A DNA stretch of 64,000 nt. It comes from Zizania palustris (lineage: Eukaryota > Streptophyta > Magnoliopsida > Poales > Poaceae). Under the pieces are notes generated by a model, which worked only from the letters and a program-made list of their open reading frames with translations, made no database searches and had not been told where the DNA came from. Location: positions 104,327,198 through 104,391,197 of the forward strand of contig JAAALK010000079.1 of assembly GCA_019279435.1 (NCBI GenBank), in the 5' to 3' direction. Positions 10,038 to 20,721 of the stretch are shown here, in pieces (positions within the stretch are counted from its first letter, which is position 1; the number at the start of each line of letters is the position of its first letter). Made by a program: the position numbers and the translations under genes.

Positions 10038-10745
10038 AGAGTGCTAATTGACGGAGGGAGTTCGGCAGACATTATTGTTGTTCAAGCCTTCGATCAACTA
10101 TGCATCTCTAGGAAGCACCTTCTTCCAGCGGCTTGCCTTTTGCAAGGCTTTGCAGGACCTCCGCTTGATGCCCTCGGCCAAATTGGCCTGGAAGTTACCT
10201 TCGGAGAAGGGCTGTTAGCCAGGACAGAGGAAGTAATCTTCGACGTCGTGGATGCTCCATATGCATACAACGTCATCTTCGGAAGAGGCATGTTAAATCA
10301 GTTCGGAGCTGTGGCGCACCACAATTACTTGTGCATGAAGATGCCCACACAAGCAGGAGTGCTCACTATCTTCGGAGATCAAGCTACCGCCCGAAGAGCG
10401 GAGTATGGTCACGGCCCCCCTCTTGATCCAAGACAAGTGAATAGTGTGCAAGATAATCAAGAAAATTTTTCTGCTCCTAGTGAATCTTCGAAGAAATCCT
10501 TCCCAGGACCAAGTCCTGAAGGAGAGATTGCAACGAAGGTTATTGTTAAAGATGGCAAAGAATATTTATTTCAATTTGGTAAAGATTTGCCTCCAGAAGT
10601 TGCTACCTCCTTGGAGAAATTAGTTGAGGAAAATTTAGATGTCTTTGCTTGGTCTGACAAAGACATCACCAGAGTCAGTCGGGATATTATTGAGCACAGT
10701 TTACTTATAAACCCGAAGGCCCGGCCTGTTCGGCAAGGACTCTGA
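10038..10745 (+). pseudogene. Aspartic protease and linker of copy C gag-pol
   Basis: Same frame as gag. The active-site motif VLIDGGSSADI sits at the very start, followed by the FDQL and FAGPPLDALGQIGLEVTF stretches and FGRGMLNQFGAVAHHNY, typical of plant gypsy proteases. The linker runs to LLINPKARPVRQGL. It ends at TGA 10743-10745, again in a CGA-like position, directly before the RT. It would process the polyprotein. Confidence 0.88.
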
Positions 10746-12776
10746 AAAATGTCTGTAGAAAGAGCTGTTCATGCCAAAGACGAAGTTGAAAAATTGCTGA
10801 AAGCTGGGATTATCAGAGAAGTGGCTCACACAGAATGGTTAGCCAACCCAGTCTTCGTCAGGAAGAAATCTTCCGGGAAGTGGCGCATGTGCATTGATTT
10901 CACATCCTTGAATAAAGCATTCCCTCGTGACCCCTACCCCATGCCCCAAATTGATCAATTGGTCGACTCCACTGCAGGTTTGGAGTTATTAAGTTTCCTT
11001 GACGCGTACTCCGGTTATCATCAGATATGGTTGAAACGTGAAGATGAAATCAAGACAAGCTTCGTAACTCCTTCAGGAGTCTTCTGTTATGTAAGAATGC
11101 CCTTTGGCTTAAGAAATGTCGGGGCTACTTTTTCGAGGTAAGTTGCTAAGGCTCTAGGTCATCAATTAGGTCGTAATGTAGAGGCCTATATGGATGATAT
11201 TGTAATAAAGAGTGCTTTAAAGCACCAACATTGCCTAGACTTAGCAGAAACATTTAATAGCCTTCGGGCATGTGAGATCCGTCTTAACCCCGAGAAATGT
11301 ATCTTCAGAGTTAAGGCTAGGAAATTGTTAGGGTATTTAGTTTCAAGCAAAGGAATTGAAGCTAGCCCTACTCAGATAACTGCGCTGCAGAAGATGGCTC
11401 CTCCAGAAAATTTAAAGCAAGTGCAAAAGCTGACTGGTCGTCTGGCAGCACTTAGCAGGTTTTTGGCAAGGTCCGCAGAGAGAAGTTTGCCCATCTTTAA
11501 AGCATTGAAAGGGTCCGAATATTTTGCATGGACACTGGAGTGTCAGAAAAGCTTCGAAGATATTAAAGAGTATCTCAGTAATCTTGCTACACTCACGATG
11601 CCTACTGCGGACGAAACCCTACTCCTATACCTTGCAGCTACAGGCTCTGCTGTCAGCGCAGTCCTTGTCAGAGAAATGGATTTCAATGGGAAGTTGGTAC
11701 AAAATCCAGTTTATTTTGTGTCCGAAGCATTGTCAGGAGCGAAGACAAGGTATTCCGAGCTCGAAAAGTTCACTTATGCTATGATAATGGCTTCGAGGAA
11801 ATTGAGACATTATTTTTTGGCTCATAATGTAATTGTACCAACTTCGTATCCTTTGGGAGATATGCTCCGAAGTAAAGACTCCACTGGAAGAATTCGAAAG
11901 TGGGCAGTCGAACTAGCACCTTTCGGCATATCCTTTCTGGCAAGGACAACAATCAAATCGCAAGTCTTAGCAGATTTCGTAGCAGAATGGACTCCCCCTG
12001 CAACGTGGGTTCCGGAGAAGTCAAGCGAAGGAATTTGGACTGTTTTTTCTGATGGGGCTTTTCAAGCATCTGGAGCAGGTGTTGGAGCAGTTTTATTTTC
12101 GCGTTCAGGGCAAAGAGCAATGTACTCCGCAAGACTCAACTTTAAGTTTACCAATAATATAGCGGAGTATGAAGGGATTTTACTGGGACTCCGAAAAGCA
12201 TGTGCTCTAGGAGCTACAAGAGTTGTTATAAAGACAGATTCTCAAATAGTAGCAGGGCACGTAGATAAAAGTTTTCAAGTTCGGCATCCACAGCTTGCAA
12301 AGTACTTAGAAGAAATCCGTAAGATCGAAGCACAATTCAGGGGTATTTCCATTCGGAGTATACCAAGAGCAGAAAATGTGCAAGCGGACATCTTAGCAAA
12401 AGCTGCAGCCAGAGCTATGGATATACCAGAAGAGGCTTTTTATGAGGAGCTCAGTACACCTTCGATGCCACAAATTCCCTCTGCAGAGATTCTTTGCATT
12501 CCAAGTACAGATTGGAGAAATTCAATCATGGAACTTTTGCAAGGAGGAGCAAATTTGTTTGAAGAGCCACAGTTTTCAAGATTGAAACTCTGGGCCAGGA
12601 ATTATCAAATAATCAACGGTATTTTATACAAGGCCGGAGTATGTTCCCCTTTACTCCGATGTATATCCCAAACCGAAGGCCAAGATATTCTTCGAGAAAT
12701 TCATGAAGGGCTTTGCGGTAGTCATCTGGCCCCTCGAGCTTTAGCAGGAAAAACACTTCGCCAGGGGCTTTATTAG
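10746..12776 (+). pseudogene. Reverse transcriptase and two RNase H domains of copy C gag-pol
   Basis: RT motifs in order: KWRMCIDFTSLNKAFPRDPYPMP, LLSFLDAYSGYHQI, VRMPFGLRNVGATFSR, and the catalytic YMDD (about 11187-11198). A TAA at 11139-11141 interrupts just before YMDD. A gypsy-type RNase H follows (about 11600-11990, LYLAATGSAVSAVL...YSELEK...RHYF). A second RNase H begins at WTVFSDGAFQASGAGVGAV, with acidic residues in FSDGA, NIAEYEG, IKTDSQ and VQADILAKAA. That second domain matches the archaeal-like RNase H reported for Tat elements. The segment ends at TAG 12774-12776, probably from TGG. Confidence 0.88.
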
Positions 12777-13712
12777 CCTACGATAGTAGCAGATGCGGAA
12801 AACTTAGTCCCCACATGCCAAGTATGTCAGTGGATGGGTCGACGGAGTCATCGCCCACCAACAGCTCTTCAAGTTATTGCTCCGGTATGGCCCATGGCCA
12901 AATGGGGTATGGATTTGATTGGTCCCTTTCCAGTAGCTAAGGGAAATTTAAAGTTCGCAGTGGTAGCTATTGAATATTTTTCTAAGTGGGTAGAAGCAGA
13001 GCCCTTAACAGCTATCACTTCGAACAATGTACAGAAATTCTTTTGGAAGAGTATCATTTGCCAGTTCGGAGTGCCTAGACAACTCACAGTTGATAATGGA
13101 ACACAGTTCGATGCAGAACCTTTCAGAATGTTCTGCGAAGATTTAGGCATCCAGTTATGTTTTGCTGCAGTGAGGCATCCTCGGTCTAATGGAGCTGTAG
13201 AAAGAGCCAATGGAAATATTTTGTCAGGGCTAAATCGAAGGATAGTAGGATTGGCAAAAGGACTGTGGACCAAAGAACTTCCGAAGATTTTATGGTCCAT
13301 TCGGACTACGCAAATAAGGTCCACAGGTTTCACTCCATTCAGATTGCTATTCGGAGATGAAGCTATGACTCCAACGGAGCTCAAAGGAGGATCACTTCGC
13401 AGCACCGAACCGGAGATTGAAGGAGAAAGACAAGCTTCGCTGGATTTAATAGAGGAGACAAGACTTCGAGCTGTGGCCAATTTATCAAAGTATCATGAGC
13501 AGACGAAGGCTTGGTTTGACTCGAAGCTTAAGATCAATGAGCTTAGACCGGGTCATCTCATTTTACGAAGCATCATAGCGCCAGGAAAATTAGGAAATAA
13601 ATGGGAAGGTCCATACTTAATTGTTCGTTCAGGACGTCCTGGCTCTTTTAAATTAGCTAATTTGGAAGGTGAAGAGTTAGCACATACTTGGCAAGCGGAG
13701 CACCTAAAGTGA
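12777..13712 (+). pseudogene. Integrase of copy C gag-pol
   Basis: The HHCC zinc finger spans the preceding stop (HEGLCGSHL before it, CQVCQW after it). The core shows the three catalytic positions in MDLIGPFP, VDNGTQFD and AVERANGNIL. A C-terminal region with LRPGHLILR and NKWEGPYLIV ends at TGA 13710-13712. No chromodomain is visible. It would insert the cDNA, giving the 5-bp duplications seen at this element. Confidence 0.88.
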
Positions 13713-13924
13713 TACTTCGCATAGGGGCTCCTTGTAATCATTTGTAATCATCTTCAGAATTAATAAAGCATATGGTTCAGATAGAGCCTACCCCTCATAA
13801 ACTTCCAGCTTCCAAGTGGACGCACTGGAACCGTGGAGTTGACCGAGAGGGAGGTGTCATTAATTTGAATCATATTTTCAGACTTTGAACCATTGGTTCG
13901 AAGTTTCCGACGTGGGGGCTGACA
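13713..13924. other. Post-pol spacer of copy C
   Basis: Noncoding sequence between the integrase stop and the tandem repeats. No conserved frame or motif was recognised. Confidence 0.5.
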
Positions 13925-14165
13925 TAATCCAGAGTCCAAGACACCGGCTTATGGGCATCCGTAAAAGAGCCCAAAACCACATCATACGGAGTCCAAGCCA
14001 TCGGCTGGTAAACATCCGTAAAAAGAGTCCAAGGAGACCAAATCATGCGGAGTCCAAGCCACCGGCTTGTAGACATCCGTAAAAAGAGTCCAAAGAGACC
14101 ACTACGAACTCCAAACCACTGATTTGACAGAATTCGTAAAAAAGAGCCGAAGGAGACCAAAAAAA
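13925..14165. repeat. About 61-bp tandem repeat in copy C, about four copies
   Basis: CGGAGTCCAAGCC recurs at 61-bp spacing (13987 and 14048), flanked by more diverged copies, each followed by a variant of ACATCCGTAAAAAGAG. It is the same family as the array at 1-313 in copy A, with different copy number. Confidence 0.85.
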
Positions 14166-14510
14166 CAAAGTTTGAGCCATGAGCTTCGAATGTCTTTTAA
14201 GAAAGTCCAAAGTGACAAATTATCTAAGACACTAAAGTGTCCGGAAAGTTATCTCAAGTGATTTCTTTCAAAAACATAAGGTACTAAGTTGCCAATCTTC
14301 AAACTACAAATAGTCGAAGACATTTTATAAGATTTTAGTCGATCTTTAAATTACTGAGGGGCTCCGAGCCCCCAAAATTGTACTCCTATGTTTTTCTTTG
14401 CACCTAACCATCTTTGAATACAGTTCGAAGTTGCTTACGCCCAAAGAGGGGCTAATAAATAGGGAGACAATTTTAAATCGATATTTATTATTCGAACAAA
14501 TATGATTACA
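14166..14510. other. Spacer between tandem repeats and antisense gene of copy C
   Basis: Noncoding, homologous to 314-679 of copy A. It probably carries the 3' end of the antisense transcript. Confidence 0.6.
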
Positions 14511-17500
14511 TCATGAAAAATTGGTATCTATACCAAGAAGGAATCGAAGACCTCTTCGGTCTCTAGAGCTAGGGTTGGAACGACTAGTTCCAGTGCCGGG
14601 AGTTCTAACAACTTTGCGTTTAACACTTCTGCCTCCCTTCGAAGCTCTAAAGTCTTTTTGTTCTTGTTGAAGCTCGGCCCAAGTTCGAAGCCGTTCGGGG
14701 CTCCTTTCCCAGCTTCCAAGTTCTTCAGGTTTTTTACATTGAGCTTCATCTTCGTCTTCGGACCATATAATGTCTTCAGAAGATGAAGTTTCCAAGTTAA
14801 CTTCTTTTTCTTCCTCTGTAATGCAAGATAATATATCTTTGCTTATTTCGGACATAATCATTCCGGAACTATCTCGAGGAATTAGAAATCGAGGGCGTTT
14901 GTGAAGTTTTAAGATTTCGAAGGTAGCCCATAATAAGTGAAGTTCGTCATTAACATCTAACACTTCGACATCTTCCATATGAGGCAAAGCCTAAAAACAT
15001 GATAAACAAATCTTCATTCATAAATGTACAAAAGCATAATGCTTTACATAGTTGAAAATCCTAAGGTAATTCTAAACCTACGGGTTTGGAGGAGGCTGAC
15101 TGCTCGAAGCTTGGGACCGAGCCTGCTTCTGGCATTATCCTTCGTCAATCCAGGGCTTGATCACAGAACGACCTTCGGCTCTCCATGAAGTTTGAAAGGC
15201 TTGCCAAGCAGCGGCCACACCTTCGGAGGGAGTGAGAAGCTGGTCGTCGTCGAAGGTAATGGGACCCTCTCCTGCGCTCGGAGTTATTGATCGGCCCAAA
15301 TCTTCGTAGTAACGAAGTATGCTGACAGAAGCCACTTGTCCGGAGATTTCTCCATACCGAATGCTTGCTGTCTTCATTTGCTTCGCTGCTCCTTGCATCC
15401 TCTTCAGCCGGCGCAGTAAAGAGATGTTGTCATCCGAAGGAAGCGTCCCAGTAGTACCGAAGTACTCCAGAACGCCTAGCAATTGGTCCATGATCTCCGA
15501 AGCTACCTTCTCTGACTTCAGCTTATCTTCAGTCAATGCATCATTCGTCGAAGTTAGCTCTTCTATTACTCCAGAGAGCCTAGCAGCCTCCGTAGCCAAA
15601 GAATTCTTTTGATTCAGTAGCTAGCTAGCTTCTTCTCGGAGTCTAACAAGCTCGGCCCCCGCAGTAGCATGCTCCGCCCGCATCTTTTCAATTTCTGCTC
15701 GAAGCACAATTTTTTCTGCTTCGAGCTCCTTGTTCGCAGCCTCCAAGCCTTGTCTGGCCCTGCGCTCCGTTGAAACCATGTTGTCCATGTGGGTCACTCG
15801 ACCTTTCGAGATAGTCAGATTTCGTTGAAGAGTTGCATTTTCCTCTCGAAGGCGAATGTTTCCACGTTCATTGGAGATGTTCGCAGCTCGGGCCAAGACT
15901 GTTTGCTGCGAAAAGAAAAAACCAAGGTGAGAAATTATTTGTATATAAATTTGATTCTGTTTTGCAGATACTTCGTACCTGGTATGCTGCGTGTTCCATG
16001 GCAGCATCAAGCTCCGAACTCTCCGCCTCGCTAAAGATAGCCACCAAGTCCGTCTCCCCGACTTCACGACTAGCTCGATCCAAAGGCTCGAGCAAAGTCC
16101 GAAGCCCAGTTCTTCGCTCCAAGAAAGGAGCTAGAAGGGTAGCATGCTTAAGGCTTGTTTGTCATCTTCGCTTGGCGAAGGCATGGAGTGTTGAGTTGTG
16201 GTCTTCGGAGCCCAGTAGACTGGCCCCCCTCAGTAGATTGGCTCTCGTCTGTTGACTCAGGCGGAGTTGATCCTGAGCTCGGAGCGGGGAGGGGGTCCAT
16301 CTTCCCGAAGTCGTCGAAGGTCCAGGAATTGTATCTTCGGGACAGACCTCTTCCATAGAAGTGGACTTTGGAAAAACAAAGGTATTATACATTGTATAAT
16401 TTCGCAGAAAAAAGGATAAAAGAATTATTCGAAGTTTACCTTCGACATTTTGGCGGCGGGTAAGCATTGGGCTGCTTGGCGGGTCGAAGGCAAGGTCTTC
16501 GTCAGAGTCAGCAGTCAAATCTTCGACTGTTGGAGCATTTTCCTGAACAGTCGTTGTTGCTTCACCTAGAATCAAAGCTGCAGTGACTTCGACTCTGATC
16601 TCATCCATAGGGGCTCCATCTCGGACTCCCTCCTGAGTTAAATCTTCTGGAGCAGCCGGAGTCCTCTCTTCTTCAAGGTTGACTTCAGACTCCGGCACAC
16701 TCGCAACATCTTCAATATGTGCTTCTTGTTGAGCTGCATCCTCGTCAATCAGCCTCACGAGCAACCTGCCTTCATCCTCTTAAGAATCGGAGATTGAAGC
16801 TTTTGGACTTGAAGGCGCAGGAATTCTTGGATTTCGAGCCATCTTCTTGACCGGAGTCTTGGCAGAGCTCGAAGTTCCAGCTTCTGCTTTCCTCTTCTTA
16901 GGCCCTTTCTCCGAAGGCACCCAATCCACCAAAGGGGGCGGAACAATTTCGAGTAGCCCCCATACTCGGTTGGATCGTTCCCAACTACCAACCAATTTGA
17001 TTCTCCATTCTTTCTCGGTCGGAGTTGGAACGCCCAAAATCTTCTCCGAAGCTCGTACGATTTGCTCCGAAGTTATAGGGGCTGAAGAACCTAAAAAACG
17101 AGTTAAGTTTGTTAATTCTTCGAATAAATATACATAAAATATGTTGTTTTCGAAGTTACCTGCAGGACTTGAAGTTGAAGAAATTTTTCGAAGACCACCT
17201 TCCAAATCTTCCTCGAAGTTGATCGGCCAGTTGGCCATCAAGGTAGGGATTTGAAGTCCGAGGAATTCTTCGGCTAAGTCTCGCATGCTCAAGCGATGAC
17301 TGATTTTTTGAAGCAAGCTCAGGCGAGCTTCGAGTTGGCCTAAATTCGGGTGCACTAAGGCTTCCTTTCGGAAGTGGATTTCTTGTAGAGGTCCAGCTAG
17401 GCGGCTGCTCGCCCCAACTTCGGCATAAAACCATCTCAAGATCCCATCAGTATACCATCTGGCATTGATGGCCTTGGCAGGAAACTGGAGGGCATATTCA

Positions 17501-18111
17501 TCTCGGAGTCTGAAGTTGATACTTCCGAAGGCCACTACTATCTTCTCACCTTCGGAACCAACGAAGGTCTTCGGCTGGCATGATGCTCTGTGTAGTGCTG
17601 CGAAGATCTCCGCCCTTCCTTCACAACTTTCGGCTCGCAACGCCCATTCGAAGATGGCGAGGCGCGCTACTGCGTTCGGAGAGAGTTGGGGGAGAGTGAC
17701 ATGGAACAAGTCCAATACCTCCACTAAGAAGTCGATCGCCGGAAGTCCCAAGCCAGCTTCGAAGAAGGCTTCGAAGACGACCACTTCTCCGGGTCTTGGT
17801 GATGGAATAATTTCCTTCCCAGGTTTGTGAATCATCACCCCCGAACTAATCTTGCCTTCTACTGCGGCAGCAAGCGATTCCTTTCTGCAGGTTGATGGTC
17901 CCAGTTGATAAGACTGGTCCACATACTTCGTCGACGCCGGAAATAGATCTTGAGGATCGGCATTTTGGGGATTTCCACCCACCGGCGCCATTACCGTCAC
18001 TAGAGGATTCGGAGTTGCCGTTGCCGATGATGCAGCCGCTGCCGCCGCTGCCGCTTGCTGCCGGGCCAAGGCTGAAGTCGCTCCAGGACCCTTGAAGCTG
18101 GTTTTCGCCAT
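14511..18111 (-). pseudogene. Antisense five-exon gene of copy C, degraded
   Basis: Same layout as copy A: exons 18111-17160, 17090-16440, 16365-15979, 15905-15078 and 14990-14511. Exon 1 keeps the Transposase_28-like region intact. Damage: TAA at 16780-16782 where A has CAA; a deletion and frameshift in exon 3 after the PGPSTTS motif; stops in exon 4 near 15621 (CAG to TAG) and near 15132 (CAA to TAA); and a TAG at the last codon of exon 4 (CAG to TAG). Alignment with A and G suggests the intron 2 acceptor has become AA. It cannot make the full protein. Confidence 0.82.
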
Positions 18112-18214
18112 TAGATCTCATGGATTGCTTTGAAGGAAAAGAGGAGACTAGGGCTCGAGAGTTGGTCTGTTTGCACGAAAGCGGTGGAAAGGTACAAGAA
18201 AGGGTCGGACCCTC

Positions 18215-18222
18215 TATTTATA
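18215..18222 (-). promoter_or_regulatory. TATA box of the antisense gene (copy C)
   Basis: TATAAATA on the minus strand, 104 bp upstream of the ATG at 18111, in the context GCTATAAATAGAGGG also seen in copy G. Confidence 0.65.
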
Positions 18223-18549
18223 GCTCAAACCCCAATTTTTTACCGTTTGCTTATGCCGTTTTGCATTCTTGACCGTTACTTTATTCTGGAATTAACGCAT
18301 TGCGTAACTTCCGTCAGAAGGAAAAAGCCAACGGCTATTTTTTCCAAGTCTAAAAAGACTTTCGAATTTCCCGAGTTAATTCTAAAATACTTCGAATATA
18401 ATTCACTTAGACAATAATTTGAAGTTCGCATCTCCATACATTTCGGAGGTGTATTAAGTCTGCTAATCCCTGCACATGGATATGTTTTCTTGCGTATACT
18501 GCTTCCCTAACATCACAGATTTAACGGAGAAGCGTATTCGAGGGGCTAC
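18223..18549. other. Antisense upstream region and polypurine tract of copy C
   Basis: No gene. It carries the antisense promoter flank and ends in GTATTCGAGGGGCTAC directly before the 3' LTR. Confidence 0.55.
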
Positions 18550-19043
18550 TGTTGGGGGAAAATATTCCATCTTCAGGATTATCGCAGTAACAAGACAAAG
18601 ACAAGAAATCAAGTCAAAGGATTCCGACGTATATTCTCAGATGTACGTTGAAGGTAGTTCGAAGTATGAAGACGGACTCTGGTTCGGAGTATATCTTCGA
18701 ACGTGGACTCTTCCGAGAGCTTCTTTGCCAGCTAAGATGGAAGACTTATCTTTTTTCTCATTAGATTAGTCTTTTACCATTTTAGCCCTATTAAGGGTAC
18801 CGAATAGTTTCCACTATGTCGGTTGTAATAGAGGGGTAAGAAGGTCTTTTCCTTAATGTTTGGGCCTATAAATACCCCCCGTTTTACCCTGTAATGGGGA
18901 CGGAATACAAGTTATTCAATACACACTTTCAAACTATTCTAAGTTATTATCCTTTCGGAAGCTTGGAATAGTTTCCTTCGCAAACACTTCGTTTGTTAGT
19001 TTCTAATCCTCAAAAACTGTTAGCGTAATCTTTTACGCCAACA
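18550..19043 (+). repeat. 3' LTR of copy C
   Basis: 494 bp, same ends as the 5' LTR, TATAAATA at 18867-18874. Roughly 15 differences from 7775-8268 by eye. Confidence 0.95.
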
Positions 19044-19048
19044 AAGAC
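19044..19048. repeat. Target-site duplication AAGAC, right of element C
   Basis: Matches 7770-7774. Confidence 0.9.
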
Positions 19049-19498
19049 AAAGGCAGACTATTCAGTCGAAGGTTTCCAGCATCTAACTTCGGCTTAGTAC
19101 TGGGACAAGTTCGAAGGATCGAGGCGAACTCTAGTTCGGAGTATATCTTCGAATGTAGACTCTTTAGAGAACCTCCTTGCCAGCTAAGATGGAAGACTTA
19201 ACTTCTTTTTCATTAGATTAGTATTTTACCATTTTAGCCCTATTAAGGGTACCGAATAGTTTCCACTATGTCGGTTGTAATAGAGGGGTAAAAAGGTCTT
19301 TTCCTTAAGGTTTTGGCCTATAAATACCCCCCGTTTTACCCTGTAATGATCATCGAATACTGAGTTATTCAATACACATCTTCGAACTGTTTTGAGCTAT
19401 TATCCACTTCGGAGGCTTGAACTAGTTCACTTCACAAACACTTCATTTGTTAGTTTCTAATCTCTAGAAACCTGTTAGGGTAATCTTTTGCGCCAACA
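19049..19498 (+). repeat. LTR of copy B, right piece
   Basis: Continues the LTR interrupted at 7774. It contains CCTATAAATACCCCCC near 19318 and ends TTTTGCGCCAACA at 19498. Confidence 0.85.
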
Positions 19499-19500
19499 GT

Positions 19501-19518
19501 TGGCGCCGTCTGTGGGGA
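19501..19518 (+). promoter_or_regulatory. Primer binding site after copy B LTR
   Basis: TGGCGCCGTCTGTGGGGA starts two bases after the LTR end, as in copy C. Its presence shows that this LTR also served as a 5' LTR. Confidence 0.65.
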
Positions 19519-19557
19519 ACTTAGTCCAAAAAACTTCGTTCTCTACCAAGTTCTCAA

Positions 19558-19742
19558 ACCAAGCCTCCCAAGCGGAGTTCAGGTAGTAGTCCTACTCGGA
19601 GGTCCCCTTGGACCTCGGGAGTAAGATCTTCGAACACAGTCGAGGTCAGAGGATCTTCGGCAATTCCTCCACCTCAGACTCCCGAAGGGATTCCCCTTCC
19701 TCGAGCATACGGAGTTCCTCCCCCGACTCCATCTATACTTCG
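19558..19742 (+). pseudogene. gag N-terminal stub, start codon lost
   Basis: Homologous to the start of gag in copy C (PPKQSS...TRRSP), but the ATG is AAG. Homology stops after about 180 bp within TATACTTCG, where the sequence jumps to the end of an LTR. Confidence 0.75.
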
Positions 19743-19793
19743 TTTGTTAGTTTCTAATCTCATGAAACCTGTTAGCGTAATCTTTTGCGCCAA
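19743..19793 (+). repeat. GYP1 LTR tail fragment
   Basis: About 50 bp matching the end of GYP1 LTRs (TTTGTTAGTTTCTAATC...TTTTGCGCCAA), lacking the last CA. It joins gag at a shared ACTTCG, which suggests a deletion through short homology. Confidence 0.75.
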
Positions 19794-20721
19794 AGGTGTC
19801 CTTATTAAAAAGACACCAACAAAGTGCTTAAAAGCAGATCAAGTTAACTTATAGGACAAATGGCAGTTCTACTAACGATTCATCAAAGATACTGATAATT
19901 CATCAAGAACATGCAAAATATCTATGAAATTTCAGGCAGTCCACATATATGTGTAAGCACAATAATCAATGAATTAAATGAAGTAAAAAAAATTACTTGC
20001 AGTCTTATTAATCTAAAAATAAATGCACGAGGATTGAGGAATGTGATTTACTGCTTTGATGCTGATGACTGCGGCTTGTGGCTTGGTCTTCTCCATCATC
20101 ATGCCTTGTGGGCCCCACACATCAATTACTGAAGTCTTCCTTGGTTTCTTGTATGCGCATAAACCAAAAACAGAAACACCAGTGTCTTCTGGATTCCTCA
20201 CAACAAGTTAAGGCACTTGTGCCGCTCCTGATGCCGTGTTGATGCAACTGTGCACCGAAACACGTGACCCCGACGCAGCTCCCTGGCCTATGCTGTACTT
20301 GCACACCAAAAGGGCTCCCGCTCGCACTGCTCCAAGAAGCTGTAGCACCTTGAACACACCGTGCACTGATGCTACTGCTGCGCGCGCTGACGAAGCCACT
20401 GCTGTTGTATGTTCCTGCGCCATGGACGCAATCGCTGATGCTGCTGGCTTCATGCTGCAGAAGACACGTCAGGGAAAAAGAAGATGTTGTGCGAGCATGC
20501 GGCCAGGCCTCGGTCTCCACGCGTAAAGAAAACCTGCTGACGTCTTCTCTGATCTCACCGCGTGCGCCTGGTGCTACTAGAGCCTAGGCCTCTAGGCTGC
20601 TATTGGGTTGCGTCACGAAGCCGCTGCTTCCTTTCTTTTTCCCTGCATGCTGACACTGCTTCTGCGCTTCAGAGCCCTCGTGCCGAAGGCTGCACATAGA
20701 CGCGCCTGTGCCTCGGGCCCG
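19794..20721 (-). repeat. 3' LTR of copia F, outer piece
   Basis: Reverse complement of the COP1 LTR, homologous to about 51090-52030 in F's own 5' LTR. The outermost part, which should begin TGTAGGACCGAAAG on this strand, is lost at the junction with the gypsy LTR fragment. It is interrupted at 20721 by element D. Confidence 0.8.
20717..20721. repeat. Target-site duplication GCCCG, left of element D
   Basis: Matches 33834-33838. The uninterrupted site is seen in F's other LTR near 52026 (GGGCCCGTTCGCTC). Confidence 0.88.

Larger units (their letters stand above)
7775..19043 (+). mobile_element. GYP1 copy C: full-length Tat-type Ty3/gypsy retrotransposon
   Basis: 11,269 bp with two 494-bp LTRs, AAGAC duplication, primer site, one continuous gag-pol frame (8331-13712, 1,793 codons) broken only by five stop codons, tandem repeats, and a degraded antisense gene before the 3' LTR. 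Domain order is gag, protease, RT, RNase H, a second RNase H, integrase, with no chromodomain. The dual RNase H and the extra antisense gene after pol point to the Tat lineage. By eye the LTRs differ at roughly 15 positions (about 97% identical), so the insertion is not very recent. It sits inside the LTR of copy B. Confidence 0.9.
5295..19793 (+). mobile_element. GYP1 copy B with tandem neighbour, host of insertions A and C
   Basis: The left part is the antisense-gene region of B, followed by its LTR, which is split by element C at 7774/19049. After the LTR end at 19498 come a primer site and the start of gag, so this LTR belongs to two elements in tandem (LTR-internal-LTR-internal). The second unit is cut at about 19742 and joined to the last 50 bp of another LTR. 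The original left end lies beyond element A, outside the window. Confidence 0.75.

Noticed and set aside
12869..13480. 203-residue minus-strand frame opposite the integrase of copy C
   Set aside because: Shadow of the conserved plus-strand integrase. No homologous frame is kept in other copies.
20236..20526. Frames rich in Ala/Ser/Cys in the copia LTRs (also 21689-22150, 51367-51837 and 32627-33145)
   Set aside because: They lie in LTRs of COP1 and are not conserved between the LTR copies, which differ by frameshifting indels.
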